A stretch of 44,785 nucleotides of DNA, taken from the NCBI GenBank assembly GCA_944386345.1, contig CALXAR010000007.1, positions 1-44,785 on the forward strand. Direction: 5' to 3'. Positions 7,093 to 17,300 of the stretch are shown piece by piece; the first letter of the stretch is position 1; the number at the start of each line of letters is the position of its first letter. The position numbers and the translations under genes were made by a program. The notes under the pieces were generated by a model. The model was not told the origin of the DNA and searched no databases. It worked only from the letters and a program-made list of their open reading frames with translations. Source of the stretch: an uncultured Clostridia bacterium. GTDB taxonomy: Bacteria; Bacillota; Clostridia; TANB77; CAG-465.

Positions 7093-7724
7093 TCAATCTT
7101 TAAAGCTTTTTTAGGAACAATGAAAATTCTTTTATTTCCACCCAAAAATCCACTTCTTTTAAACACTATACATTCTTTTTTCTTTTTACTTAAAATATCA
7201 TCTTTTTCAAACATATATAATATAATTCTAAAAACATCTTTAAAATCAGGCATTATTCCATTAAATGCAATACATATTGGTCTATTCCCTATCTCATCTT
7301 TATTTCTTTTTAACATTTCATATATATCTCGTATTCTTGATAACTTTTCAGGTTCATCCTTTTGCCTTGGTATTTCAAATAATAGTTCTGCAAGAATTCC
7401 TTTAGGTTCTCCCTCGATATTATTAAATTCATGATATGTATATCCATTTTCTTTTACAACATAGTCCTCGATATTTTCTCCCGCATATTCTTTATTTATA
7501 ACTCTTAAAGGACAAAAATAAAATCTATCTAAAATTGCATAGTATATCATTACTTTCTCTTCAAAAGTTAAAATTCTTGGAACATCATATAATCTTATTT
7601 CCTTTTCCTCTTTATCTACTCTGTACCCTATTTTTAAATCAAGACTAATATTTATATTAGTTTTGCTATACAAAATAAGTTCATTTCCTATAGCAATACG
7701 TTTTTCAAGATCGTTAATTACCAT
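7086..7724 (-). CDS. Hypothetical protein, 212 residues (possible family member 2)
   Basis: Not recognised. It is soluble with no signal peptide. It has N-terminal beta strands (ISLDLKIGYRV, KEIRLYDVP), a helix (FEEKVMIYYAILDRFY), a segment GILAELLFEI, then YEMLKRNKDEI followed by a strand (RPICIAFNG) and a helix (VFRIILYMFE). The C-terminus is basic (KKKKECIVFKRSG, KALKIEK). The middle-to-C-terminal pattern parallels the proteins at 5880-6482 and 23692-24330. Its ATG overlaps the last codons of the upstream yigZ-like gene by 11 bases, so the two are translationally coupled. The overlap does not reveal a function. Confidence 0.75.
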   Translation of the reverse strand: MVINDLEKRIAIGNELILYSKTNINISLDLKIGYRVDKEEKEIRLYDVPRILTFEEKVMIYYAILDRFYFCPLRVINKEYAGENIEDYVVKENGYTYHEFNNIEGEPKGILAELLFEIPRQKDEPEKLSRIRDIYEMLKRNKDEIGNRPICIAFNGIMPDFKDVFRIILYMFEKDDILSKKKKECIVFKRSGFLGGNKRIFIVPKKALKIEK

Positions 7725-8352
7725 ATTTTATCTCATCCACCACCTTTTTTATATAATCAAGCTTAAAATCTACGACTTTAATTACCATGCTTACATTCTC
7801 TTTAAATTCACACTTTATTATTTTTACATACTCACATTCTATATATTCATCTAATTTATTCTTAATTGTATTATATTCATTATATGAGCATTCAAATGAA
7901 AAATCTAAATAGTTATATACTTCTTTTTTTTCACACATATCTATACATATTCTAGCACTATTTAAGTATGCTCTAGCTAAAGGACCAGCTCCTAAGAGTA
8001 TTCCTCCAAAATAACGAACAATAACAATACATACATTAGTTATTGATTCTTTTTCTAATAACTCATATATTGCTTTTGTTCCAGTTCCTTTAGGCTCACC
8101 ATCATCTGAGAATCTAATATTAGCAACATTATTTTGTAAATATGAATATATATATACCACATGTCTGGCTTGTAAGTTATCTTTTTTTATTTTATCTATT
8201 TTTTCTAAAGCATCTTTCTCATTATCTATATAAAATAGGTATGAGAAAAATTTAGATTGCTTTTGAGTAATTAAACCGTCACAAATTTGCCCGTATTTGG
8301 CGTTATAATCAATTTTTTTATCTAAGTAGTAATATTTCACTTTATCACCCAA
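7714..8352 (-). CDS. YigZ/IMPACT-family protein (UPF0029)
   Basis: This 212-residue YigZ-family protein has the family's signatures: ARHVVYIY (about 63-70), SDDGEPKGTG (about 81-90) and IVRYFGGILLGAGPLARAY (about 110-128) in the N-terminal UPF0029 domain, then a C-terminal ferredoxin-like domain (about 145-205). The family is widely conserved and linked to translation or nucleic-acid binding, but its bacterial biochemical role is not settled. The start is uncertain: TTG at 8352 follows AAGGA closely, and GTG at 8340 is an alternative. It is the first gene of a pair with the unknown 7086-7724 gene. Confidence 0.9.
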   Translation of the reverse strand: MGDKVKYYYLDKKIDYNAKYGQICDGLITQKQSKFFSYLFYIDNEKDALEKIDKIKKDNLQARHVVYIYSYLQNNVANIRFSDDGEPKGTGTKAIYELLEKESITNVCIVIVRYFGGILLGAGPLARAYLNSARICIDMCEKKEVYNYLDFSFECSYNEYNTIKNKLDEYIECEYVKIIKCEFKENVSMVIKVVDFKLDYIKKVVDEIKYGN

Positions 8353-8368
8353 ATTTTCCTTTTTAGAT

Positions 8369-8398
8369 ATTATATCAGAGTAAACAATAAAAAAGCAA
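8369..8398 (-). promoter_or_regulatory. Promoter of the yigZ-like operon
   Basis: TTGCTT (8393-8398), an 18-base spacer and TATAAT (8369-8374) on the minus strand. The -35 lies inside the clpX terminator. Confidence 0.5.
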
Positions 8399-8416
8399 GG
8401 TACTAGCCTTACTTTT
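8391..8416 (-). terminator. Terminator of tig-clpP-clpX
   Basis: AAAAGTAAGG pairs with CCTTGCTTTT on the minus strand (one G-U), with a 6-base loop and a following T tract. It overlaps the clpX stop. Confidence 0.75.
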
Positions 8417-9692
8417 TGTTTTCTGACATAATATATTTTGGTTTATCATGTTTTGTAACTACATCTTTGGTAATTACACATTTTACTATATCTTTGTTTG
8501 ATGGGACCTCATACATTGCATCAATCATAACATTCTCCATAATTGCCCTTAATCCTCTTGCTCCAGTTTTTCTTTCTACAGCACATTCAACTATTGCATT
8601 TAAGGCATCATCATTTATGTCAAGCTCTACATTATCCATTTTAAATAGCTTTTTATATTGCTTTAATAATGCATTCTTTGGCTTTGTCACAATATCTATA
8701 AGTGCTTCTTCTGATAATTGGTTTAGGCTTGTTATAATTGGTAACCTTCCTATTAGCTCTGGAATAAGTCCATATTTTACAATATCTTGAGGCTGAACTT
8801 GAGAAAAGATTTTTCCAACATCAAGATCTTTTTTAGATTCAACTTTTGCTCCAAATCCCATTGTTTTTGTATCTATACGAGATTCTATTATTTTTTCTAA
8901 TCCATCAAATGCTCCACCACAAATAAATAATATATTAGTAGTATCTATTTTCAAAAATTCTTGTTGAGGATGTTTTCTTCCACCTTGAGGAGGAACATTT
9001 GCAACTGTACCCTCAATGATTTTTAAAAGTGCTTGCTGAACTCCTTCTCCACTTACATCTCTAGTTATTGAAACATTCTCGCTTTTTCTAGAAATTTTAT
9101 CTAGCTCATCAATATATATTATTCCTTTTTCTGCTTTTTTTATATCATAATCTGCAGCTTGTATTAATCTTAAAAGTATATTTTCTACATCTTCTCCGAC
9201 ATATCCAGCTTCAGTAAGCGTAGTTGCATCAGCAATTGCAAATGGAACATGAAGTATTTTTGCAAGTGTTTGCGCTAGTAATGTTTTTCCACATCCTGTT
9301 GGTCCAAGTAATAAAATATTACTTTTTTGTATCTCAACATCATCTAGTTTATCCATATTTCTTATTCTTTTATAATGATTATATACAGCAACAGATAAAA
9401 CTTTTTTGGCTTCATCTTGCCCTATTACATATTCATCTAAAACACTTTTTATAGCTTCTGGAGATGGTAACTCATCTGTAGAAACTAAGTCTTTAGCTCC
9501 CATACTATCTTCTTGTGTTAGATTCTCCTCATCTTTCATTATCTTATGACAAATCTCAACACATTCATCGCAAATATATACATTATTAGGTCCTTCTATT
9601 AATTTGTCTACTTCCTGTCTTAATCTTCCACAAAATGAGCAAAATATGGGTTTTTGGTTATGATTACCATTATTTGTACCCTTATTTGCCAT
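8409..9692 (-). CDS. clpX: ClpX, ATP-dependent unfoldase of ClpXP
   Basis: This 427-residue AAA+ protein unfolds substrates and feeds them to ClpP. The N-terminal zinc-binding domain has C18, C21, C41 and C44. The AAA+ module shows Walker A GPTGCGKT near residue 130, Walker [11 protein letters not shown], the pore-loop motif [10 protein letters not shown] and sensor-2 region GARGLRAI. The IGF-type ClpP-contact loop is replaced here by a GFGAK-containing stretch. Length is normal. The gene follows clpP by a single base, so it is cotranscribed, and its own ribosome site AAGGAG is 10 bases before the ATG. Confidence 0.98.
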   Translation of the reverse strand: MANKGTNNGNHNQKPIFCSFCGRLRQEVDKLIEGPNNVYICDECVEICHKIMKDEENLTQEDSMGAKDLVSTDELPSPEAIKSVLDEYVIGQDEAKKVLSVAVYNHYKRIRNMDKLDDVEIQKSNILLLGPTGCGKTLLAQTLAKILHVPFAIADATTLTEAGYVGEDVENILLRLIQAADYDIKKAEKGIIYIDELDKISRKSENVSITRDVSGEGVQQALLKIIEGTVANVPPQGGRKHPQQEFLKIDTTNILFICGGAFDGLEKIIESRIDTKTMGFGAKVESKKDLDVGKIFSQVQPQDIVKYGLIPELIGRLPIITSLNQLSEEALIDIVTKPKNALLKQYKKLFKMDNVELDINDDALNAIVECAVERKTGARGLRAIMENVMIDAMYEVPSNKDIVKCVITKDVVTKHDKPKYIMSENKK

Positions 9693-9693
9693 A

Positions 9694-10317
9694 CTATTTA
9701 TTCTCCTTACCTATATTATTTATATTATCCATAACTTCATCAATAAGACCATATTCTTTTGCCTCTTGAGCTGTCATATAATGATCTCTTTCTGTGTCCT
9801 TTTGAATTGTCTCAATTGATTGACCTGTTCTTTCACTTAAAATCTTATTTAATTTTTCTCTTGTTCTGACCATGTGATCAGCATGTATTTTTATTTCTGT
9901 AGTTTGACCAGAAAGACCGCCACCACCAATTAATGGTTGATGTATTAGAATCTCTGAATTAGGCAATGCATATCTTTTTCCTTTTGTTCCAGCAGCAAGT
10001 AATACAGAACCCATTGATGCAGCCATTCCAACACAAATTGTACATACATCTGATTTTATATATTGCATAGTATCATATATAGCCATACCATCTGTAATGC
10101 TACCACCAGGAGTATTTATATATAGATAAATATCCTTTCCTGGATCTTCTGCATCTAGGAATAATAATTGTGCAACAACTACAGATGCAGATGCACTATC
10201 AACTGGCTCAGATAAGAATATAATTCTTTCTTTTAAAAGTCTTGAGAAAATATCATAAGATCTTTCACCTTTACTTGTTTGTTCTATTACATATGGAACT
10301 AAACTATTGTTAATCAT
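9694..10317 (-). CDS. clpP: ClpP, ATP-dependent protease proteolytic subunit
   Basis: This 207-residue serine protease forms the tetradecameric barrel of ClpXP. The catalytic triad is S101 (GMAASMGSV), H126 (LIHQP) and D178 (DTERDHY), with the spacing of the E. coli enzyme apart from a 3-residue longer loop after the histidine. The oxyanion motif PGGSITDG is present. It sits between tig and clpX in the common tig-clpP-clpX arrangement with an AGGAGG ribosome site. No CtsR-type operator was seen just upstream, which fits expression from the tig promoter. Confidence 0.98.
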   Translation of the reverse strand: MINNSLVPYVIEQTSKGERSYDIFSRLLKERIIFLSEPVDSASASVVVAQLLFLDAEDPGKDIYLYINTPGGSITDGMAIYDTMQYIKSDVCTICVGMAASMGSVLLAAGTKGKRYALPNSEILIHQPLIGGGGLSGQTTEIKIHADHMVRTREKLNKILSERTGQSIETIQKDTERDHYMTAQEAKEYGLIDEVMDNINNIGKENK

Positions 10318-10342
10318 ACGTTAAACCTCCTTAAACTATATA

Positions 10343-11632
10343 TTATTTTTCTACTATATTATCTGTTATAATTTTCATAGTCTTTTCATGAACTAGCTCT
10401 TGTCTCATATAATTTCTTGCATTCTCATTTTTTAGTAATGATTCTTCATCACCTGCACCATATTGAGCAGCTAATTCTTTAATTTTTGTATCAATATCTT
10501 CGTCTGATACTTCAACCTTTTCTTGTGTAGCTACAGCTTCAAGACCTAGATTTAATTTTATTCTCTTTTCAGCTTGCCCTCTCATCTCTTTTTTATAATC
10601 GTCTAAAGTTATTCCCATATATTGTAAGTATTGATCAATGTTTAATCCTTGATATGATAGGTTAGCATTCATCTCCTCTACCATTTTTTCAACTTCCTCA
10701 TCAATCATTCCCTCTGGAATTACAACTTCAACTTTTTTAATAAACTTCTCTATAGCTTCTTGCTCTTTTTCTGCTTTAGCTTGATTTTCTTTTCTTTGTT
10801 TTACTTTTTTATTTACATCTTTTCTATAATCTTCTAATGTATCAAATTCAGATATATCTTTTGCAAATTCATCATCTAACTCTGGTAATATTTTTTCTTT
10901 TATTTCGTGTAATTTTACTTTAAAAGTAGCATCTTTTCCTGCTAAATCTGCAGCATGATATTCTTCTGGAAACTTAACATTTATATCTCTTTCTTCTTCT
11001 ACTTTCATTCCTACCATTTGATCTTCAAATCCTGGTATAAATTGGCCAGATCCAATTGTAAGTTCAAAGTTTTCTGCTTTTCCTCCTTCAAAGGCTTTAC
11101 CATCAACAAAGCCTTCAAAATCAATAACAGAAATATCCCCATTTTTTAGTTCTCTTTCTTTATCTTCTACAGTAACAATTCTAGCATTTTTTTCTCTTGT
11201 TCTTTCAATTTCTTCTTCAACTTCTTTTTTTGTTACTCTAGTACTTACTTTTTTAACTTCAATTCCTTTGTAATCTGATACTTTAGCTTCTGGTTTTACA
11301 CAAACATTTACTACAAATATAAAATCTTTATCTTTTCCAATTTGTTTTATGTCAAGCTCTGGTCTAGAAACAATTTCAAGTCCATTTTCAATTACTGCAT
11401 TTCTATATGCTTCATCTACTGTATTTTCTATTACATATTCATATAATACAGCTTCACCATATGTTTTTTCAACTACAGCTCTTGGAACCATTCCGTTTCT
11501 AAAACCTGGAACTTTAAATTTCTTTGCGTTTTGTTTAAAAGCTTTATCAAGCTCTTCGTTAAATTGTTCTTTATCCATTGTAAATTCAATTTCTACAACA
11601 GAATTTTCTTTTTTCTCTACTTTAACATTCAT
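10343..11632 (-). CDS. tig: Trigger factor, ribosome-bound chaperone and prolyl isomerase
   Basis: This 429-residue protein has the three-domain trigger factor layout. The N-terminal ribosome-binding domain has the signature GFRNGMVP at 43-50. The FKBP-type isomerase domain lies at about 155-245 (NGDISVIDFEG, FIPGFEDQMVGM). The C-terminal helical chaperone cradle covers about 250-429 and is rich in Lys/Glu. It shields nascent chains at the ribosome exit. It is the first gene of tig-clpP-clpX, with promoter TTGAAA-16-TATAAT at 11676-11703 and ribosome site GGAGG. Confidence 0.98.
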   Translation of the reverse strand: MNVKVEKKENSVVEIEFTMDKEQFNEELDKAFKQNAKKFKVPGFRNGMVPRAVVEKTYGEAVLYEYVIENTVDEAYRNAVIENGLEIVSRPELDIKQIGKDKDFIFVVNVCVKPEAKVSDYKGIEVKKVSTRVTKKEVEEEIERTREKNARIVTVEDKERELKNGDISVIDFEGFVDGKAFEGGKAENFELTIGSGQFIPGFEDQMVGMKVEEERDINVKFPEEYHAADLAGKDATFKVKLHEIKEKILPELDDEFAKDISEFDTLEDYRKDVNKKVKQRKENQAKAEKEQEAIEKFIKKVEVVIPEGMIDEEVEKMVEEMNANLSYQGLNIDQYLQYMGITLDDYKKEMRGQAEKRIKLNLGLEAVATQEKVEVSDEDIDTKIKELAAQYGAGDEESLLKNENARNYMRQELVHEKTMKIITDNIVEK

Positions 11633-11675
11633 TTTAATTCCTCCATTACATAATATTTGATATTTTAACTCCTAT

Positions 11676-11703
11676 ATTATATCATAAAATATATATTTTT
11701 CAA
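11676..11703 (-). promoter_or_regulatory. Promoter of tig-clpP-clpX
   Basis: TTGAAA (11698-11703), a 16-base spacer and TATAAT (11676-11681) on the minus strand. The leader to the ATG at 11632 is about 35-40 bases. Confidence 0.7.
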
Positions 11704-11814
11704 CCCCTTTTGCCAATAATATCCTATTGATTTTATATGTTGCGAAGCTATAATTATTCATAATTTTCGTTGTACTTCACATATAATATATCTTACACAT
11801 TTTGAATTAAAAAT

Positions 11815-11841
11815 AAAGAGTCTAATTTATACTGACTCTTT
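11815..11841 (-). terminator. Terminator after the 11868-12179 gene
   Basis: AAAGAGTC pairs with GACTCTTT around an 11-base AT-rich loop and is followed on the minus strand by TATTTTTAATT. Confidence 0.65.
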
Positions 11842-11867
11842 TCTAGCTAAACATCTTTTTTAATCTA

Positions 11868-12179
11868 CTAATTTGCCTCTTTATATGAATTCTCAAAAAA
11901 TATATATAAAGAGAGCATAGTATAAACCACATCTAAATATGTATTTTCTTCTCTATATTCAACATGAGTTAATGTTATAATATCTTGAGTATAGTTAGGA
12001 TAATAATCTGGTATGAGTATTGCAAGTTGCCTATAATTTAAATTTTCATCTACTTTGACACTTTTATATTTTAACATTTCAATAAATAGTTTTTTAAATA
12101 ATTTTTCTAAAAGTAATACTACATTATTGTATTTTTTTTGATCAAACAAATCTTTCATATTATTATCCAATTCCTTCAC
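11868..12179 (-). CDS. Small hypothetical all-helical protein
   Basis: Up to 103 residues and not recognised. The sequence looks entirely helical and amphipathic (NNVVLLLEKLFKKLFIEMLKY, read as two short helices, then TYLDVVYTMLSLYIFFE) with no signal peptide. It loosely recalls small HEPN-like or DUF helical bundles, but no HEPN catalytic R-x4-6-H motif was seen. The start is uncertain: GTG at 12179 sits on top of GAGG, while TTG at about 12167 or ATG at about 12158 have better spacing. It has its own promoter-like TTGTTT-17-TAATAT at 12209-12237 and its own terminator, so it is a single-gene unit between the glucan synthase locus and tig. Confidence 0.65.
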   Translation of the reverse strand: MKELDNNMKDLFDQKKYNNVVLLLEKLFKKLFIEMLKYKSVKVDENLNYRQLAILIPDYYPNYTQDIITLTHVEYREENTYLDVVYTMLSLYIFFENSYKEAN

Positions 12180-12208
12180 CTCATTAATCTTTTTCTTATT
12201 TCATATAA

Positions 12209-12237
12209 ATATTAACATAAAATAAAAAAATAAACAA
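12209..12237 (-). promoter_or_regulatory. Possible promoter of the 11868-12179 gene
   Basis: TTGTTT (12232-12237), a 17-base spacer and TAATAT (12209-12214) on the minus strand. It overlaps the T tract of the preceding terminator. Confidence 0.45.
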
Positions 12238-12240
12238 CAA

Positions 12241-12266
12241 AAAAGTAAGCCCTTATGCTTACTTTT
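12241..12266 (-). terminator. Terminator of the glucan synthase operon
   Basis: AAAAGTAAGC pairs with GCTTACTTTT around a 6-base loop, with a T6 tail on the minus strand. It lies just past the stop of the GH94 gene. Confidence 0.85.
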
Positions 12267-12272
12267 TTAATC

Positions 12273-14330
12273 TTATTTACTCTTTTTATTATCAGAAAGA
12301 TAGTCTTCTATTACTTTGTACATCCATGCAGCTGAACCTGTATACCAAGTCCATCCGCCTCTTCCTGGATGTTCCTCATTTGAATATATATCTGCTGCAA
12401 CAACATAAGGCTCAACCATATAAACATCAGCTTTTTCTTTTGTGTCTGAATGAGAAATAGGATTTATCATCTTTAATATTTCCTCTCCTGCTTTGTAATC
12501 ATTCAATTCAAAATATGCTTTTGCAAACCAAGTTGCAGCGTGAGTATATTGTCCTCCATTTTCTCTTATTCCAGGAACATATGCTCTTATATATCCAGGA
12601 TTGTTTCTCTCTTTATTATTAAATGCTGGATAAAGCAATTTAACTATTCCAAGTTTTCTATCTACTAGATATTTATCTGCTGTCTCCAAGCACTTTTTCA
12701 ATTTATCCTGTACATCAGAATAACTCTTCATAGAGATTACAGCCCATGCCTGAGAAATCAAATCAATCTTGCACTCCTTATTAATATAAGAGCCAAGAAT
12801 TTCACCATTTTCATAGAAAGCTCTTACAAAGTGATCTGTATCCCATGTATTCTTTAAAATACTCTCTTTAAGTTCCTCTATCTCTTTCTCATAATCTTTT
12901 ATTAGCTCATAATCAAACTTAATATTTGCAAGATAAATAAATTTTTCTAAAACATTCATCATAAAGAAAGTTAGCCAAACTGATTCTCCTCTAATATTAC
13001 TAAAGCCGTCATTCCAATCTCCATCGCCAATTTTTAGTATACCTGTCTTTTCATTTTTTCTACTTAAGCCATAATTAATAGCTTTTTTGGCATGCTCATA
13101 TACAGAATCATATTTATCTATATTCCTATATACATCATATACCTCATGCTTACCATTCATCGGTTTATCTTCAAGATATGGTGTATTCTCATCAAGAACT
13201 GATATATCTCCTGTTCTAGTTACATATTCAGAGAGTACATATGGAAGCCATAAGTAGTCATCACTAAAATACGTTCTAATTCCAGCGCCACTATGCTCAT
13301 GCCACCAGTGAAGTACATCTCCTTTTTCAAATTGTTTACTAGAATGTAAGACTATTTGCTGTCTTGTTCTTTCTGGCCAACTACTAATTAAAGCAAGAGT
13401 ATCTTGAAGCTGATCTCTATAACCTATAGCTCCACCACACTGATAAAGTCCTGATCTTGCAAACAATCTACAAACAATAGTCTGATAAAGTAGCCAACCA
13501 TTTGCCATTATTTCTAGATACTCGTCTCCAAGCTTCATATTTTTTACAACAAGTTTTCTCCAATATTCTCTTGTGTTCTCAAATTCTCTATTTATTGCAT
13601 CAACACTATCAAAGTTTTGTTGAATTCTTTTTATATCTTCTTGGTTTTCAGTGCATCCAAGAATTATTGTAAATTCTGCTTCTTCTCTGCAAGAAAGTGA
13701 AATATTTACCTCAACTTTATAGTTGTCATCATCATAAAAGACATCACACTCTTTGCTTTTTGCCAAAACAGTCATATAAGCTATACAGTTAGAAAACTCT
13801 ATACTATATGGATTTTTAAGTTCCAATCCATTATCTATTTTCTTGCATAGAACATAGTTTCTATCTACATCTTTTACTACACCCAAAACTGGATCAATTG
13901 CATATGATATTTTAACATCTTTTTTCTCTGTTGACTTATTTACTAGCTTTATTCTTTGAAGCTTTATATTTTCATAACTTGAAATAAATATATCTAATTC
14001 TTTTTTTACTTCACAATCTTCTTGTAAAACTTTAGTATATCCAAATCCATAAATTAAGTTGTAGTTGTTATCGTATATACCTTCAAAAGTCTCTCCTTGT
14101 CTAAAACTAATCCAATCATTACACCAATTAGATATTTTAAAACTCTGTGAATTTTTATAATATGAGTATACAGTACCATAGCTTGATACTATAGTACCGA
14201 AATGCTCATTTGCCATAACATTACACCAAGGCACTGGTGTTTTAGTATTTAATATGTGATATTCGTCACCTTCTTGATTAAATCCGCCATACATATTAAA
14301 AGCTTTAAGATTTAGTTCATCTTCTTCCAT
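12273..14330 (-). CDS. GH94 phosphorylase-type protein, detached C-terminal module of a beta-1,2-glucan synthase
   Basis: This 685-residue protein has a GH94 layout: an N-terminal beta-sandwich (about 1-240), a helical linker, then an alpha/alpha-barrel (about 270-680). Barrel motifs are clear: QCGGAIGYRDQLQDTLAL, LHWWHEHSGAGIRTYFSDD, and GDGDWNDG with candidate catalytic acid D438, then GESVW, ENGGQYTHAATW and the C-terminal WYTGSAAWMY. GH94 members phosphorolyse beta-glucosidic bonds, and in cyclic beta-1,2-glucan synthases this module trims chain length. It has no signal peptide or membrane segment, so it acts in the cytosol. It begins 34 bases after the synthase stop with AGGAGG 11 bases before its ATG. 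A nearer ATG 3 bases after AGGAGG opens only an 8-codon out-of-frame reading. Confidence 0.88.
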   Translation of the reverse strand: MEEDELNLKAFNMYGGFNQEGDEYHILNTKTPVPWCNVMANEHFGTIVSSYGTVYSYYKNSQSFKISNWCNDWISFRQGETFEGIYDNNYNLIYGFGYTKVLQEDCEVKKELDIFISSYENIKLQRIKLVNKSTEKKDVKISYAIDPVLGVVKDVDRNYVLCKKIDNGLELKNPYSIEFSNCIAYMTVLAKSKECDVFYDDDNYKVEVNISLSCREEAEFTIILGCTENQEDIKRIQQNFDSVDAINREFENTREYWRKLVVKNMKLGDEYLEIMANGWLLYQTIVCRLFARSGLYQCGGAIGYRDQLQDTLALISSWPERTRQQIVLHSSKQFEKGDVLHWWHEHSGAGIRTYFSDDYLWLPYVLSEYVTRTGDISVLDENTPYLEDKPMNGKHEVYDVYRNIDKYDSVYEHAKKAINYGLSRKNEKTGILKIGDGDWNDGFSNIRGESVWLTFFMMNVLEKFIYLANIKFDYELIKDYEKEIEELKESILKNTWDTDHFVRAFYENGEILGSYINKECKIDLISQAWAVISMKSYSDVQDKLKKCLETADKYLVDRKLGIVKLLYPAFNNKERNNPGYIRAYVPGIRENGGQYTHAATWFAKAYFELNDYKAGEEILKMINPISHSDTKEKADVYMVEPYVVAADIYSNEEHPGRGGWTWYTGSAAWMYKVIEDYLSDNKKSK

Positions 14331-14364
14331 GTCTTCATATACCTCCTATGTATATACTCTCTTT

Positions 14365-17300
14365 TTAGTTTAGCAAACTTTTCTCTTGATTTTTATCTAC
14401 ATATAGAAAATCATTAATATCTTTTATATCTTTTCTACACAAAAATGATAATAAAGTATATTCTTGTTTTGATAAACTATTAAGATTTAATACATAAATA
14501 TTACCCTTTGTATAGTCCATATAAACAGCTCTATCTAGTCTCTGTCTTACATATGTATACACTGGTCCATTTTCTCTTATTTTTTCGTTTATTATCACTA
14601 CTATATCTAAATCTATTTTTCTATTTTTTACATAATCCATAAATCTAATTACTTCTGATATTATACCTGCATCCTTTATATTATCAATATGAACTAGAAT
14701 AATTGGCAAATCACCAGATATAGAATATTTCCATAGTAAAGATTGATTTAATGATTCATTCCAAAACTCTTCATTTTCTCCAAGATCTTTTTTAGTAAAT
14801 AAAACTTCTTTTAATATATTATTATATATTTCTGCTTTAGTAGGCTCAAGATTTAAATATCTTGCAATTACAGAGTTTAACTCTGCAGTTAATTTAAACT
14901 GATCTTCTATTCCCTTTTCATTTAAATTTACAACAGCATTAGATATCTTATATTTTGTATCTGATGCACCTACTATGTAGTAAAATTCTTGTCTTTCGTA
15001 AGGGTCTAGGATGATTTTTCCTCTAAATGATAATACTGGCCATAAAGGATATCTTGTAAGCTCGCCATTATATGCTTCATCATCATTATCATATAGCTTC
15101 TTTTTCTCTGTTTCAAAGTCTTTATCTAAAGATACATTAACAAGTCTTGTAAACACATATAAATCACTCTCGTCATCAGCTCTTTTTCTCTTACTTGCAA
15201 CTAAAGTATCAAGCTCTTTATCATAGTATGTTTCAATTTGAAGATTTGCAAATGAAGGATGTACTAAATTTGTCATATAGTCTGTCATTGCTGGCTCTAT
15301 ATATGTATTTACTAAGATTTCTCTTCTTTCATTTGTAGTATTATATACACTAACTTTTCTAAGCTCAACATTATACTCTTGTGAGATACAAATATCGGTT
15401 GTCACTTCTATCTCACTTGTATTAACAAAGCATTCTATTTTATTTAATGAACTTATCCACTTACAGCTTTCTGTATCCCTATTAAACTTGCTATGTATAT
15501 TACAGTCACTTGCTGAAATAGTCTTTCCTGTAGATAAATCTGTAAGGTAAATATAATTTCCAGTCATATCAGGATTACTATAGCTTTGTCTATTAATCAT
15601 CTTATCTTTATATCTTAAATAAGTAGCGCCTGTATTACTAACTATAGAAGAAACTCTTGAGCCTCTTAAAAATGCTATATTCATTTTTGTACTAGCATCA
15701 TTTAATGTCGCATATTTCTTCTCTGCGTATGTAGAGCTTACATAAGTTGTATATTTATTTACATCTTTTTGCTTAAATTCATGCTCTTTATCTCTTGTTC
15801 TCTTTTGAATTTTAACTCTTACTCTTTCTCTTTCTTTTAAAAGTATTTCTGAAGCTTTCACCCCAGCATCACTATGAAATCTATTTCTTACTATTCCATG
15901 ATTTATATAGTTATTTATTGCTGTAAGAGCCATTCCTTGATGATGAGCCATATATGTACGAATTATCTCACTATCTACATTATCGTGAAGATTTTCTTTA
16001 GTATAATCTATTGACTCATAAAATCCAAAAGAAGAATATAATCCTAGTTTCTTTAGTCTAACAAGATTATCGTAGACTTTTTTAGGAGCGACTTCTAGCA
16101 TTAAAATTGAAGCATAAGGAGCAACAACAAGTGAAGAATTAAGCCCACGTTTTAGTCCAAGCCAAGGAATACCAAAAGACTTATACTGATAATTTAAGTC
16201 TGTATCTCTCTTTGCATAAGCAGACTCAGAAATACCAAATGGCACTTTATATTTCTTTGCATATTTTATTTGTGAATACTCACATAAAAACATAGATTGA
16301 TCAATTAATGTATACTCATATGATTTCATAAATAAATATGGCATAAAGTATTCAAAAGATGTACCTGCCCAAGACATTAGTCCCTTATATCCATCAACAT
16401 CAACTAAATTTCTAGCTAAAGCAAACCAATGCTTTGATGTTACATCTTTTTTAGCTATAGAAACTAAACTTGTTATCCTATTTTCTGACATTAGCATATC
16501 ATAATAGCTATCTACAAGCATACCTGATTCAACATCAAATCCGATTGAGAAAAGATTTCTTGAGGTATTGTATAATACGCTAAAATCTGTTTGCTTAATT
16601 AAAGTTAGTGTATCTTCTAGTAATTTATCTAGCGCTTCATTAAATTTTTCGACATTTGTTCCTGGCATATAATTATATAACTTATTCTTTTCGCTAATAA
16701 AAAACTCTTTTGCTACAAATAGTATAGATACAAAATTTCCACTATCAACAGTAGATACAAATCTAGGTCTTAAAGGCTCTAATGTTTTTATATTATACCA
16801 GTTATATAAATGGCCATGCCACTTTTCTAGCTTCATTATAGTTTTATATATTTTAACAAGTCTCTCAACTGCATCTTCTTTAGTAATAAACCCTAAATCA
16901 TATGCATCGATAATAGCCATTATTCCAAATCCAATGTTTGTTGAAGATGTTCTATTTGCAATTTTATATCTTCTATTTTCTTGAAAGTTATCTGTTGGCA
17001 AATAATTATTAGTATCATTCATCATACTATCAAAAAATCCCCAAGTCCTTTTTGCAACTTCAATTAAATTCTTCTCCTGATTTTTATCAAGTCTTTTTAT
17101 TCTTCCAAACAAATGATCTTTACCAAGAAGATATGTTAAAAATGGAGCAAGAGCAAAACCAATAGCCACAAAAAGTTTAAAGTTTACAATTACAATTTCA
17201 CTTGTATGTAAAGCATATGGAACTAGTGCAATAAATAATGCTACTACTATATTTGGAACCATATTCCTGTAGTAGTATGATAATTTGCTTTTTGCTTGCT

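Noticed and set aside
14310-14367. Split glucan synthase as a simple frameshift or sequencing error
   Set aside because: The gap contains a stop, 34 non-coding bases and a well-placed AGGAGG, so restoring one frame would need more than a single indel.
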